Part shown: positions 26,512 through 34,230 of the stretch, one piece after another | How the letters are laid out: every line of letters starts with the position of its first letter | Numbering within the stretch: the stretch's first letter is position 1 | NCBI GenBank assembly: GCA_013044405.1 | Contig: JABEUR010000080.1 | Location: forward strand, 1-41,096 | Source: Acidimicrobiaceae bacterium | Lineage (GTDB): Bacteria > Actinomycetota > Acidimicrobiia > Acidimicrobiales > RAAP-2 | DNA length: 41,096 nt | Reading direction: 5' to 3' | Program-made: the position numbers and the translations under genes | Notes under the pieces: model-generated | Database searches by the model: none | What the model saw: only the letters and a program-made list of their open reading frames with translations | Told to the model about the DNA's origin: nothing

Positions 26512-26691
26512 TCAGTTGACCTCTACAGCCACACGGCCCTTGTACCAACCGCAGTTGGGACAGACAATGTGGGGCAACTTGGATGTCGCGCACTGGGGGC
26601 AGACACTGCGCGCGGGTCGGGCCAGGCGCCAATTGGCGGCACGGCGACTACGGGTCTTGGCTTTACTGGTCTTGCGCTTGGGAACGGCCAT
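26512..26691 (-). CDS. rpmF: 50S ribosomal protein L32, zinc-binding form
   Basis: A 59-residue L32 with the family opening MAVPKRKTSKAKTRSRRA. The zinc ribbon is intact: Cys31-x2-Cys34 (CPQC) and Cys44-x2-Cys47 (CPNCG), so this is the zinc-dependent form. It lies between DUF177 and plsX, the standard bacterial arrangement. The ATG at 26691 follows DUF177 after 33 bases with GTGAAAG in the gap as a weak ribosome site. It is easily missed because of its size. Confidence 0.95.
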   Translation of the reverse strand: MAVPKRKTSKAKTRSRRAANWRLARPARSVCPQCATSKLPHIVCPNCGWYKGRVAVEVN

Positions 26692-26724
26692 CGATCTTCA
26701 CTTTCACCGCAACGGGCGGACCCG

Positions 26725-27279
26725 TCACACGTCGTTCGATTCCTCGGGCTCGGCGCCCGTAAATCTGAGTCCGTCAAGTGTAGCCCAGCGTGGGTCAATC
26801 GGCGTTTGACAGTCGCAAGTGGCCTCATTACGGTCGATGCCGCAGTAGGGGCACAGTCCGCGACAGTCCTCGCGACAGAGCGGTGCCAGGGGCAAATCGA
26901 GGAATATCGCGTCATGCACCAAGGGGGCCAGGTCGACGAAATCGTTCTCGATCAGGTAGGTCTCCTCATCGCCCGGCCCACGCTCATCGACGAAACGCTC
27001 GCGAACCAAGACCTCGCTCAAGCCCAGCACCGGTGCAGAACAGCGCCGACAGGTCCCGTGCCAGGGCGCTACGACCCGACCCTTGGCCCAAAGCCCGCCC
27101 GAGAAACTCTCCAGGCTCAGCGCGACACGAACGTTCGCCTCGGGGAACACGTCGGTCTCGGCCACACCGCGTGGGGCGAACTCGTGCGCCTCGTCAAAGG
27201 GCGCTTCGAAGGAGACGCCGATGCGCGAAGGAACGTCGCGCAGCAACTGTGCAACCGGTACGAGATATTCCGACGACAC
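26725..27279 (-). CDS. DUF177 (YceD-family) zinc-binding protein
   Basis: A 184-residue YceD/DUF177 protein, linked in bacteria and plastids to 23S rRNA accumulation and almost always encoded next to rpmF. The core has WHGTCRRCSAPV and, near residues 135-155, a cysteine-rich segment CREDCRGLCPYCGIDRNEATC. These probably make a zinc site. Asp/Glu-rich strands (ERFVDERGPGDEETYLIEND) lie between them. It is probably cytoplasmic and ribosome-associated. It starts 5 bases after the SepIVA-like gene, and in mycobacteria the same pair of genes occurs just before rnc. Confidence 0.9.
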   Translation of the reverse strand: MSSEYLVPVAQLLRDVPSRIGVSFEAPFDEAHEFAPRGVAETDVFPEANVRVALSLESFSGGLWAKGRVVAPWHGTCRRCSAPVLGLSEVLVRERFVDERGPGDEETYLIENDFVDLAPLVHDAIFLDLPLAPLCREDCRGLCPYCGIDRNEATCDCQTPIDPRWATLDGLRFTGAEPEESNDV

Positions 27280-27284
27280 GGCCG

Positions 27285-27920
27285 TCAGTACGCGTCCTGA
27301 TCGAAGAAGGACGACTCGGAGAAGCTCGGCGTCTCTTCGTACGCCGGCGCCGGTGCCGGCGACGGGCTGTGCAGCGATGGCGGTTCCTCGTCGATGAGCG
27401 ACGTGGGCAGTCCCTGAGAGCTCAAACGCTCGCGTCCGGAACGGGCGGTCTTGAGCAGTCGCTCGAGCACGATTTCGAAGTTTCCGAGCTTTCCATCGAT
27501 GAAGTCCTCGGATTGGTTGATCAACTGACGGGCTTGGGTATGGGCCTCGGCGATGATCTGTTGAGCGGTGAGGCGCGACTGGCGAACGATCTCGGTCTTG
27601 TCGACCATGCGAGCGGCCTCGGCGCGGACCTGGTCCATGAGCTGCTGGGCCTTTTGGACTTCGCCGGCCATCAGTTCCTCGCGGTCGCGCAGGGCCCAGC
27701 GCGCTTCGCGTATCTCTTCAGGCAGGCTGCGTAGCGCCTGTTCGAGTAGTGCGAGCACGTCGTCCCTCGGTATCAGGGCCGAGTTCGACAAGGGCATCTG
27801 CTTGGCACCGATGATGAGTTCAATCAACTCTCGCAGGTCCGATTCAATATCTCGACGCCCGTGGCGACCCGAGGTCTCGGCGAACTCTTCGGGATTCTCG
27901 TAGCCGTCAAAAACGGTCAT
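27285..27920 (-). CDS. sepIVA: SepIVA-like DivIVA-domain coiled-coil protein
   Basis: A 211-residue, mostly helical protein with heptad-like stretches (LEQALRSLPEEIREARWALR, AQQLMDQVRAEAARMVDKTE) and an acidic, Pro/Ser-rich C-terminal tail. It has the length and layout of the actinobacterial DivIVA-type protein SepIVA, which in mycobacteria works at the septum in cell division. The position between coaD and DUF177 is the same as in mycobacteria. There is no membrane segment; binding to the membrane or to partners would be through the N-terminal domain. The start overlaps the coaD stop by 4 bases. The name rests on synteny plus coiled-coil character. Confidence 0.78.
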   Translation of the reverse strand: MTVFDGYENPEEFAETSGRHGRRDIESDLRELIELIIGAKQMPLSNSALIPRDDVLALLEQALRSLPEEIREARWALRDREELMAGEVQKAQQLMDQVRAEAARMVDKTEIVRQSRLTAQQIIAEAHTQARQLINQSEDFIDGKLGNFEIVLERLLKTARSGRERLSSQGLPTSLIDEEPPSLHSPSPAPAPAYEETPSFSESSFFDQDAY

Positions 27921-28405
27921 CGGTCACCTCCGGGGAATCTCTCGTTCAGACGTAGCGCCACGGGAGCCGGCACGAAACTGGTCACGTTTCCGCCGTAGCG
28001 GGCCACTTCGCGCAGCAACTTCGAGGCGATGAAGGAGTGTCGCGAACTCGTTGGGATGAAGAGGGTCTCGACCCCGGACAGGGACCGGTTCATCTGAGCC
28101 ATCTGCAGTTCGCTTTCGAAGTCGGACACCGCACGAAGTCCCTTGACAATGGCGGTGGCGTTCACGTCGCGCGCGACGTTCACGAGCAAGGTGGCGATCG
28201 AGACGATGCGCACGCTCGCCAGATGCGCACAGCTCTCGGCGATCATCTCTCGGCGCTCCTCGAGGTCGAAGAGGGCTTCGGACTTTTGGGGATTGCGTAT
28301 CGCCGCGACCACGATCTCGTCAAAGATGAGCGCAGCTCGTTCGACCACCTCCAGGTGGCCATTGTGGAATGGATCGAAGGAACCAGGAATTAGCCCGACG
28401 GTCAC
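27917..28405 (-). CDS. coaD: phosphopantetheine adenylyltransferase
   Basis: A 162-residue nucleotidyltransferase that adenylates 4'-phosphopantetheine, the fourth step of CoA synthesis. The first strand and loop read MTVGLIPGSFDPFHNGHLEV, with the HxGH motif, and VKGLRAVSDFESELQMAQMN and ETLFIPTSSRHSFIASKLLRE are family hallmarks that hold substrate and ATP (SSRHSFISS-like loop). Length is normal. The ATG overlaps the rsmD stop by 4 bases, and rsmD-coaD is a very common bacterial pair. Confidence 0.96.
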   Translation of the reverse strand: MTVGLIPGSFDPFHNGHLEVVERAALIFDEIVVAAIRNPQKSEALFDLEERREMIAESCAHLASVRIVSIATLLVNVARDVNATAIVKGLRAVSDFESELQMAQMNRSLSGVETLFIPTSSRHSFIASKLLREVARYGGNVTSFVPAPVALRLNERFPGGDR

Positions 28406-28929
28406 TCAACTTCCCCTTCACTGGGTTCCAGCATTGTTACGAGCGTAGTGCCGTAGCGCTTCAATTTGGTGACGAGCCATCCCGGCGGAGGGTCCATATG
28501 CCGGTCGTTCTCGACCACCACCCGGCCTGCGCGCACGCCGTTCAACAGGACTTCGAGGTCGAGGGCTCCGTAGGGCGGGTCGGCGAGGACGAGGTCAAGG
28601 TCCGCCGGAGCCGACCACGCCGGCAGGGTGCAGCGTACGAACAGCGCCTCCCCGTCGAGGCCGAGGGGCTCGAGATTCGCCTTCGCAGCAGCCAGGCATG
28701 CGGCGTCGCCGTCGACGAAATATGCCTTGGCCGCCCCACGTGAAAGTGCTTCGATGCCCATGGCTCCTGATCCGCAGTAGAGATCGGCGACCACCAGACC
28801 CCTCAGACCCCCACGGCTCTCGAGCATCGAGAAAATCGCCTCACGGGCGTAGTCGGTGGTGGGTCGAACCGAAGACGGCAACTTCGCCTTCAAGGGTCGC
28901 CCGCGGGCCGCTCCACCGATTACTCGCAC
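28402..28929 (-). CDS. rsmD: 16S rRNA (guanine966-N2)-methyltransferase
   Basis: A 175-residue SAM-dependent methyltransferase acting on helix 31 of 16S rRNA. It starts MRVIGGAARGRPLKA, as the family does. It has motif I VADLYCGSGAMGIEALSRGA and the catalytic LADPPYGA, the DPPY type used for N2 or N6 methylation of a base. The start is the GTG at 28929: AAAGGA touches the codon, too close for a working ribosome site, while a TACCCT box lies exactly 6 bases upstream. That suggests a leaderless mRNA at the head of the long operon. Confidence 0.95.
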   Translation of the reverse strand: MRVIGGAARGRPLKAKLPSSVRPTTDYAREAIFSMLESRGGLRGLVVADLYCGSGAMGIEALSRGAAKAYFVDGDAACLAAAKANLEPLGLDGEALFVRCTLPAWSAPADLDLVLADPPYGALDLEVLLNGVRAGRVVVENDRHMDPPPGWLVTKLKRYGTTLVTMLEPSEGEVE

Positions 28930-28935
28930 TCCTTT

Positions 28936-28941
28936 AGGGTA
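28936..28941 (-). promoter_or_regulatory. putative leaderless -10 box heading the rsmD operon
   Basis: On the minus strand TACCCT (TANNNT) is followed by exactly 6 bases and then the GTG of rsmD. A weak TTCAGT lies 17 bases upstream as a possible -35. This may drive the whole rsmD-to-14390 block. Confidence 0.45.
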
Positions 28942-29069
28942 CGCCTTTTGAATTCGAGACTGAATCTGGCGGCGCTTGGGGGAATTGACCTGCTCGCTCG
29001 AGCGTTCTCCACGTCACCGTGGCGTTGCTCGTGGTCCCCCTCGACACGCACCGATTCCTCGCAGCACCT
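28942..29069. other. recG-rsmD intergenic region
   Basis: The largest gap inside the minus-strand block. It contains a perfect 10-base palindrome CGCTCGAGCG (28995-29004) and a short hairpin CCACG-tcac-CGTGG (29009-29022). Neither is followed by a T-run on the minus strand, so a classical terminator for recG is not supported. Confidence 0.4.
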
Positions 29070-31280
29070 TCACGACTTGAAGAGGTAGTCGGCTTCCTCG
29101 GGCTCGATGAACAGACGGAGCTCGTCAACCAACGCCGGCTGGGCGCTGAGTCCATGGTGTTGCACGAGTTCACTCGCCGCGGCCTGGGCCGCGATGAGCA
29201 GGTCCTCGTCCTCGCGCAATGAGGCGAGGCGCAAGTCGCTTCGACCGCGCTGTCTCGAACCGAGTAGCGTTCCCTCGCCACGAAGCTCGAGGTCGACTTC
29301 GGCCAGGGCGAATCCGTCGTTCGAGTCGACCATCGCGCGCAGACGCGCCTCCCCCTCGCCATTGGGAGGGACCCCCAGCAGATAGCAGTAGCTTTGGCGC
29401 TCGCTGCGCCCAACGCGCCCCCGCAACTGGTGAAGCTGGGCCAGCCCGAATCGCCAGGCGTCTTCGATCACGATGACGGTGGCCTCAGGGACGTCCACGC
29501 CGACTTCGATCACCACCGTGGCGACCAGAACGTCGAGCTCGCCCGAGCGAAATTGCGACATCACCGACTCCTTCTCGGGCCCTTTCATCTGACCATGCAG
29601 CAAGCCAATCGCCAATCCGCGCAGCTCGCCCAGGGCCAGTCGAGTCCGCTCCTGGACGGCACTGGCCGCTTCGATCCGATCGGACTCCTCGACCAGTGGA
29701 CAGATCACGTACGCACGGTTCCCCAGCGCGACTTCGGAACGCACACGTTGCCAGCAGGTCTCGATCGCGTCGTCCTCGCTCAGCCATTGGGTCGAGATCT
29801 CCAGTCGTCCGTGGGGCATCTCGTCAAGGACGGAGCGATCGAGGTCGCCAAAGACCACCATCGCCGCGGTGCGAGGAATCGGCGTCGCCGTCATCACCAA
29901 CAGATCGGGGTCGGCGGCCTCTTCGGAGTGTTCGCGGCCATTTTCTCGAAGGATGGCGCGCTGTTCGACCCCGAAGCGATGCTGTTCGTCGATGACGATC
30001 ATCCCCAACGAACGAAATCGGATGTCATCGTTGAGCAGGGCGTGGGTCCCCACCACGATGTCGACCGTTCCGTCGCGCAGCCCGTCAAGGACCCGCTGAC
30101 GATCCTTCGCGCGTATCCGACCAGTCAGCAGCTCGATCGAAAGTGGGCGAACCCCGCCCAAGACATTGGGGTCTGGCTGGTCGAGCCCCGCCAGGTCCTC
30201 GCGAAGTGACGCGAGGTGCTGTTCGGCGAGCACCTCGGTGGGGACCATGAGCGCACCCTGGCGGCCCCCGTCGATCGACGAGAGAAGGGCCGTCAACGCG
30301 ACGACCGTCTTTCCCGAGCCGACGTCGCCCTGCAAGAGCCGGTGCATCGGTAGGGCGCCCGAGAGATCAGCCGCCATCTCACCGAGCACTCGGCGTTGGG
30401 CTCGCGTGAGCGTGAAGCGATGATTGGCGAGGAACCGACGCACCAGAGACGCTCCGGGCGTGCTCATTGAGCCGGGCGTGACGTCGAGGTCTTCTTCGGC
30501 GATGGGGTGTCGGATTCCCGTTGCCGTCTCTTGCATCCGACGCCGTCGCAGCGCCAGCAGGAGTTGGAGCCGCAAGAACTCATCGAATACCAAGCGACGA
30601 CGGGCCGGTGCCACCTGGGTGAGGTCCTCGGGCAGGTGAATCCCCCAAAACGACGCCGTGCGGTCCACCAAGTCGAGTTGGGTAATCATGGCGTGCGGTA
30701 CCGGGTCGAGCAGCGGACCGGCCCGACGCAGGGACTGCTCGATGAATCCCCCGATCTCCCAGCTAGTCAGTCCGGCCTTACCCGAGGCCGGATAGATCGC
30801 CACGACTCGACCAATACGTGAGCCATCTCGTTCGTCACCCGTTGGCCCGACGATGACGTCGACGACTGGATTAGTCATCTGGCGCTGCCCTCGAAAGTCG
30901 CCGACCTTGCCAAAGAAGAGCGCCTGGACTCCGGGTACCAACTGTCTCTCACGCCAGGCTTGGTTGAAGAACACGACTTTGAACGATCCACCGTCGTCGA
31001 CGAGCGTGACCTCGACCATGACCCGTCCTTGACGCGTGCGTCGTGCGACCACTTTGCGGACCTCGCCGAACACCGCAGCCTCGTCGCCCACGGCCAAGTC
31101 GGTGAGGTCGACTCGCTTGGTGCGGTCGATGTAACGACGCGGATAGGTCGTCAACAAGTCAAAGACGTTCTCGATACCTATCGAGGTGAGCGCGGCGAGT
31201 CTCTTGTCACCGACGTTGCGCAACTGCGAGACCGGCACGTCGCCCAACTGGCGTAATCGGCGCGGCGCCGCTTCGCTCAC
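29070..31280 (-). CDS. recG: ATP-dependent DNA helicase RecG
   Basis: A 736-residue branch-migrating helicase for stalled forks and recombination intermediates. The N-terminal wedge domain has an OB fold. Motif I is LLQGDVGSGKTVVA (about residues 315-328). Motif II is of the DEQH type (IVIDEQHRFGVEQRA, about 430), then LVMTATPIPRTAA (III). The C-terminal half has ATVVIEVGVDVPEATVI and QLRGRVGRSERQSYC (VI). Length is normal. Its start overlaps the fakA stop by 4 bases, so it is coupled to fakA; this pairing is common. Confidence 0.96.
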   Translation of the reverse strand: MSEAAPRRLRQLGDVPVSQLRNVGDKRLAALTSIGIENVFDLLTTYPRRYIDRTKRVDLTDLAVGDEAAVFGEVRKVVARRTRQGRVMVEVTLVDDGGSFKVVFFNQAWRERQLVPGVQALFFGKVGDFRGQRQMTNPVVDVIVGPTGDERDGSRIGRVVAIYPASGKAGLTSWEIGGFIEQSLRRAGPLLDPVPHAMITQLDLVDRTASFWGIHLPEDLTQVAPARRRLVFDEFLRLQLLLALRRRRMQETATGIRHPIAEEDLDVTPGSMSTPGASLVRRFLANHRFTLTRAQRRVLGEMAADLSGALPMHRLLQGDVGSGKTVVALTALLSSIDGGRQGALMVPTEVLAEQHLASLREDLAGLDQPDPNVLGGVRPLSIELLTGRIRAKDRQRVLDGLRDGTVDIVVGTHALLNDDIRFRSLGMIVIDEQHRFGVEQRAILRENGREHSEEAADPDLLVMTATPIPRTAAMVVFGDLDRSVLDEMPHGRLEISTQWLSEDDAIETCWQRVRSEVALGNRAYVICPLVEESDRIEAASAVQERTRLALGELRGLAIGLLHGQMKGPEKESVMSQFRSGELDVLVATVVIEVGVDVPEATVIVIEDAWRFGLAQLHQLRGRVGRSERQSYCYLLGVPPNGEGEARLRAMVDSNDGFALAEVDLELRGEGTLLGSRQRGRSDLRLASLREDEDLLIAAQAAASELVQHHGLSAQPALVDELRLFIEPEEADYLFKS

Positions 31281-32914
31281 TCGATGCCGAAGTAGTAGGG
31301 GTAGAGCGGCTGACCCCCGTGATGGACTTCCACACTCAACCTCGGGTGCTCTTCAGCCAGGTACTCGGTGATCCGCCGGGTGTTGGCCCGCGACGCATTT
31401 TCGCCCTCGATGATCGTGAGCAGTTCATGTTCGGGTCGAATCAGCCGCGACAACAGTTCATTACTCGCCACGGCAATCGAATCGGCGATGGACCTCACCC
31501 CATCAGAACTGAGTCCGATCCAGTCGCCCACGTGGACCTCACCCACGTCGCTCGTCGTGTCTCGCACCGCCTGGGTGACCTCAGCGGCCACCACGTTGCG
31601 AGCCGAGACGGACATCGCCTCGCGGTTCTCTTCCGCCGATGAGTCCGGGTCGTACTCGAGCAGTGCAGCGAACCCTTCGACGATCGAGTTGGTCGGTACC
31701 ACGCTCACCAGTACGTCGACCAGTGCACCGACCTGTTCGGCCACCGGTCGGATGTTCTTGTTGTTGGGCAGAATCACGACCTCGCTCGATCCACAAGAGC
31801 GAACGGCCTCGACGAGTTCCGCGGTCGACGGATTCATCGACTGGCCGCCCTTCACCAGGACCCGAACACCGAGGGATCGAAAGATCCGCCCGACGCCGTC
31901 ACCGACGACCACGGCGACGACCGAGGTTCGCGCAACGGGCCCGGATTCGTCATTCACCTGCTCGATGCTCCCCTCGCGAACCCAGCGTTGCTCGATGACC
32001 TGGTCACTCAGGTCGCTCACCCGTATGTCGCGTGGTCGCCCGGCGTCGAGGGCGGCTTCGATCGCGGCACCGATGTCATCGGTGTGGATATGGCAGTTGT
32101 AGAGACCCTCGCCACCGACGATCACGATCGAGTCGCCAATCCCCGACCAGACCTCACGAAACGCGTGCAACTTGGCGTCCTCGGCTTCGAGCAGGTACAT
32201 CACCTCATAGCGCAGATCGGCAATGGTCGACTCCTGGTCACCTGGATCCTCGTGCACGTTCACCTGGACCGTCGCCAGTGCCGGTGCCTCGGGCAGCGGG
32301 TCGTCGGCGACCACCTTGCACAAGGCGTCATAGAGCAAGAGCAGTCCCGTCCCACCGGAGTCGACGACACCCGCTCGTTTCAGTACCGGCAGTTGCTCGG
32401 GCGTGAACGCGAGGGCCGAGCGCGCACGGTCGCGTGCGGAGCGAACCAGGTTGGTCAGCGACTCACAGTGCGCGCGCGCACCTTCGGCTGCGGCACGAGC
32501 GATGGAGAGCATCGTGCCCTCGACGATACGAACCACCGCTTGACGGGCCTGGACGTCGGCGTTCTCGAGCGATTCAGCGAGCAACTCGGGTGCGACGTCG
32601 CCGTCGGAGGGAAATTTGGCGACCAGGCCCCTCAACATCTGCGAGAGGATCACCCCGGAATTTCCGCGTGCTCCCATGAGCGAACCATGGGCGATGGCCC
32701 TACAGACCTCGGACATCGGTGCATTGTGCTCTAAAGGGTCCAATTCCGCAGTCACCGACTCGATCGTCAGGGTCATGTTCGTTCCCGTGTCCCCATCGGG
32801 AACCGGGTAGACGTTGAGCCGATTGATGACGTCCTTGTGCGAGCGCAGGAGATCGGCGAAGGTCGAGATCGCACTACGTAACTGACCTGCGGACAAGGAA
32901 GTGGGAGAGGCCAT
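31277..32914 (-). CDS. fakA: DAK2-domain fatty-acid kinase subunit (FakA/YloV-like)
   Basis: A 545-residue protein with an N-terminal DAK2 nucleotide-binding domain. The Mg-ATP motif is VYPVPDGDTGTNM, with Asp40, Asp42 and Asn46, and HGSLMGARGNSGVILSQML follows. Its middle and C-terminal domains (from about 300 on) include IVGGEGLYNCHIHTDD and VILPNNKNI. In Firmicutes FakA phosphorylates fatty acids held by FakB; the actinobacterial homologues are less studied. No fakB/degV gene is in the window, but PlsX and ACP, which use acyl-phosphate, are encoded downstream. The ATG at 32914 lies inside a 14-base palindrome, 8 bases after a TAGCAT box. Confidence 0.88.
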   Translation of the reverse strand: MASPTSLSAGQLRSAISTFADLLRSHKDVINRLNVYPVPDGDTGTNMTLTIESVTAELDPLEHNAPMSEVCRAIAHGSLMGARGNSGVILSQMLRGLVAKFPSDGDVAPELLAESLENADVQARQAVVRIVEGTMLSIARAAAEGARAHCESLTNLVRSARDRARSALAFTPEQLPVLKRAGVVDSGGTGLLLLYDALCKVVADDPLPEAPALATVQVNVHEDPGDQESTIADLRYEVMYLLEAEDAKLHAFREVWSGIGDSIVIVGGEGLYNCHIHTDDIGAAIEAALDAGRPRDIRVSDLSDQVIEQRWVREGSIEQVNDESGPVARTSVVAVVVGDGVGRIFRSLGVRVLVKGGQSMNPSTAELVEAVRSCGSSEVVILPNNKNIRPVAEQVGALVDVLVSVVPTNSIVEGFAALLEYDPDSSAEENREAMSVSARNVVAAEVTQAVRDTTSDVGEVHVGDWIGLSSDGVRSIADSIAVASNELLSRLIRPEHELLTIIEGENASRANTRRITEYLAEEHPRLSVEVHHGGQPLYPYYFGIE

Positions 32915-32925
32915 CGCTAGCGATG
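32912..32925. promoter_or_regulatory. 14-base perfect palindrome at the fakA start, beside the rpmB promoter
   Basis: CATCGCTAGCGATG is a perfect inverted repeat. Its left end is the fakA start codon on the minus strand, and its right end overlaps the TG of the rpmB extended -10. A dimeric regulator bound here would block both genes. The role is inferred from position only. Confidence 0.4.
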
Positions 32926-32932
32926 CTACAAT
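32923..32932. promoter_or_regulatory. overlapping -10 boxes for fakA (minus) and rpmB (plus)
   Basis: Plus strand: TGCTACAAT (32924-32932) is an extended -10 (TGN plus TACAAT) for rpmB, giving a leader of about 55 bases. Minus strand: TAGCAT (32928-32923) lies 8 bases before the fakA ATG. No TTGACA-like -35 is seen for either. Confidence 0.5.
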
Positions 32933-32994
32933 GGTCCTTCGGTTAAACCGGCGTCGCCAAAGGGCTGCGGTCGGGAAAAAGGAGAAAGTTCATC

Positions 32995-33204
32995 ATGGCA
33001 TCCGTCTGCGAAATCTGCGGTAAGAAGCCGTCATTCGGCATGAACGTCTCGCACTCCCACCGTCGTACCAAGCGTCGCTGGAATCCGAACATCCAGCGCG
33101 TTCGCGCACTCGTGGGCGGAACTCCGATGAGGATGAACGTCTGCACGGGGTGCATCCGCTCGGGTAAGGTCACCAAGCCCGTGCGCCGAAGTACGACGGC
33201 CTGA
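32995..33204 (+). CDS. rpmB: 50S ribosomal protein L28, zinc-binding form
   Basis: A 69-residue L28. It opens [20 protein letters not shown] and carries [13 protein letters not shown], the core family motif. Zinc ligands are intact: Cys5, Cys8, Cys50 and Cys53 (CEIC and CTGC). With L32 this is the second zinc-dependent ribosomal protein in the window, and no cysteine-free duplicate is seen. The ribosome site AAGGAGA (32979-32985) is 9 bases before the ATG. It is divergent from fakA, the usual bacterial arrangement, and convergent with thiL, 11 bases apart. Confidence 0.96.
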   Translation: MASVCEICGKKPSFGMNVSHSHRRTKRRWNPNIQRVRALVGGTPMRMNVCTGCIRSGKVTKPVRRSTTA

Positions 33205-33215
33205 TCGAAGCATCC

Positions 33216-34169
33216 TCACAGGCGGTGTTGCCAGCCGCTTCGATCGAAGGTTTCGCCGAGCAGCGTGCGAACAGTCGGGTCGGCCACGACCACGCCGATG
33301 CTGATCGGTGGGTTCAAGCCGCGATCGTGGAACATCATGCGAAGTCGACCAGGCACATTCGTGACCATGAGTAACTCGTAGTCCTCACCACCGCCGATCG
33401 CCTCTTGCTGACTGGCGCCGTGGGCCACGGGTATCTCCCCGAGTTCGAATCCGACTCCCGAGGCATCGGCCAAGCGGTGCAGGTCTAGACCGAGTCCATC
33501 ACTGAGGTCCATCATCGCGTGCACCCTCGCCCCTCGCGCCGCCATCCCCTCTCGCAGCCGTGGCCACGGACGGCGATGAGCGACGACCAGATCATTGTTG
33601 AGCGGCGCGCCGTCACGACGTAGGCGAAGGCCGGCGGCCGAACGCCCCAGCGGACCGGTCACCAAGATCTCGTCACCGGGCCGCGCGCCGCTGCGAAGTA
33701 CCGCAGCCCCGTCGGGACATTCTCCAAAGACCGTGACCGCGACCGTCACATCGTGGCCCTGGGCCAGGTCGCCGCCCACGATGGGACAACCCGTGATCGC
33801 CGCCGCATCGGCAATCCCTCGATGCAGCTCCTCAAGATCGGTGCCCACCGGTGCACTCACCGCGACCACGGCCCCTCGCGGTCGGGCCCCCATCGCGGCC
33901 AGGTCCGAGATGGCCGAAGCGACTGCCTTGAAGCCCAGATCCTCTAATGGAAAGATCCCACCGTCCAGGTGCACCCCCAGAACGGCGACGTCGGTACTCA
34001 CGATGGCCTGGCCAACAAATGGGGCGAGTACGGCAGCATCGTCACCGATATGGTGCTCACCTTTGGGGATTGTTCGTAGGCCAACGATTGTCGCGATACG
34101 CTCCAGTACGTCGTCTTCGCGCCGGGAATAATCCTTTTGGGGGGTGGTTGGGTCAACCGGCGTGGGCAT
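33216..34169 (-). CDS. thiL: thiamine-monophosphate kinase
   Basis: A 317-residue PurM/ThiL-like ATP-dependent kinase that turns thiamine monophosphate into the cofactor diphosphate. The metal-ATP motif is HIGDDAAVLAPF (about residues 40-51). VSTDVAVLGVHLDGG, SDLAAMGARPRGAVV, GGDLAQGHDVTVAVTVFG and MMDLSDGLGLDLHRLA follow in family order, and GGGEDYELL lies near the C-terminus. The ATG at 34169 has a near-match -10 (TAAGAA) 6 bases upstream. It is divergent from pckG across 61 bases. No TPP riboswitch is present. Confidence 0.93.
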   Translation of the reverse strand: MPTPVDPTTPQKDYSRREDDVLERIATIVGLRTIPKGEHHIGDDAAVLAPFVGQAIVSTDVAVLGVHLDGGIFPLEDLGFKAVASAISDLAAMGARPRGAVVAVSAPVGTDLEELHRGIADAAAITGCPIVGGDLAQGHDVTVAVTVFGECPDGAAVLRSGARPGDEILVTGPLGRSAAGLRLRRDGAPLNNDLVVAHRRPWPRLREGMAARGARVHAMMDLSDGLGLDLHRLADASGVGFELGEIPVAHGASQQEAIGGGEDYELLMVTNVPGRLRMMFHDRGLNPPISIGVVVADPTVRTLLGETFDRSGWQHRL

Positions 34170-34230
34170 GACGCATTCTTAACATCCGGCGAACGTACAA
34201 GAACGGTCGCCGGGAACGGAGGAACACGAC

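Noticed and set aside
26044-27300. Open frame of 418 codons on the plus strand across plsX, rpmF and DUF177
   Set aside because: It crosses three recognised genes on the other strand and has no domain or ribosome site.
33216-34230. TPP riboswitch for thiL
   Set aside because: The thiL-pckG gap is only 61 bases and the upstream side of thiL has a start codon close to a -10-like box, leaving no room for the aptamer.
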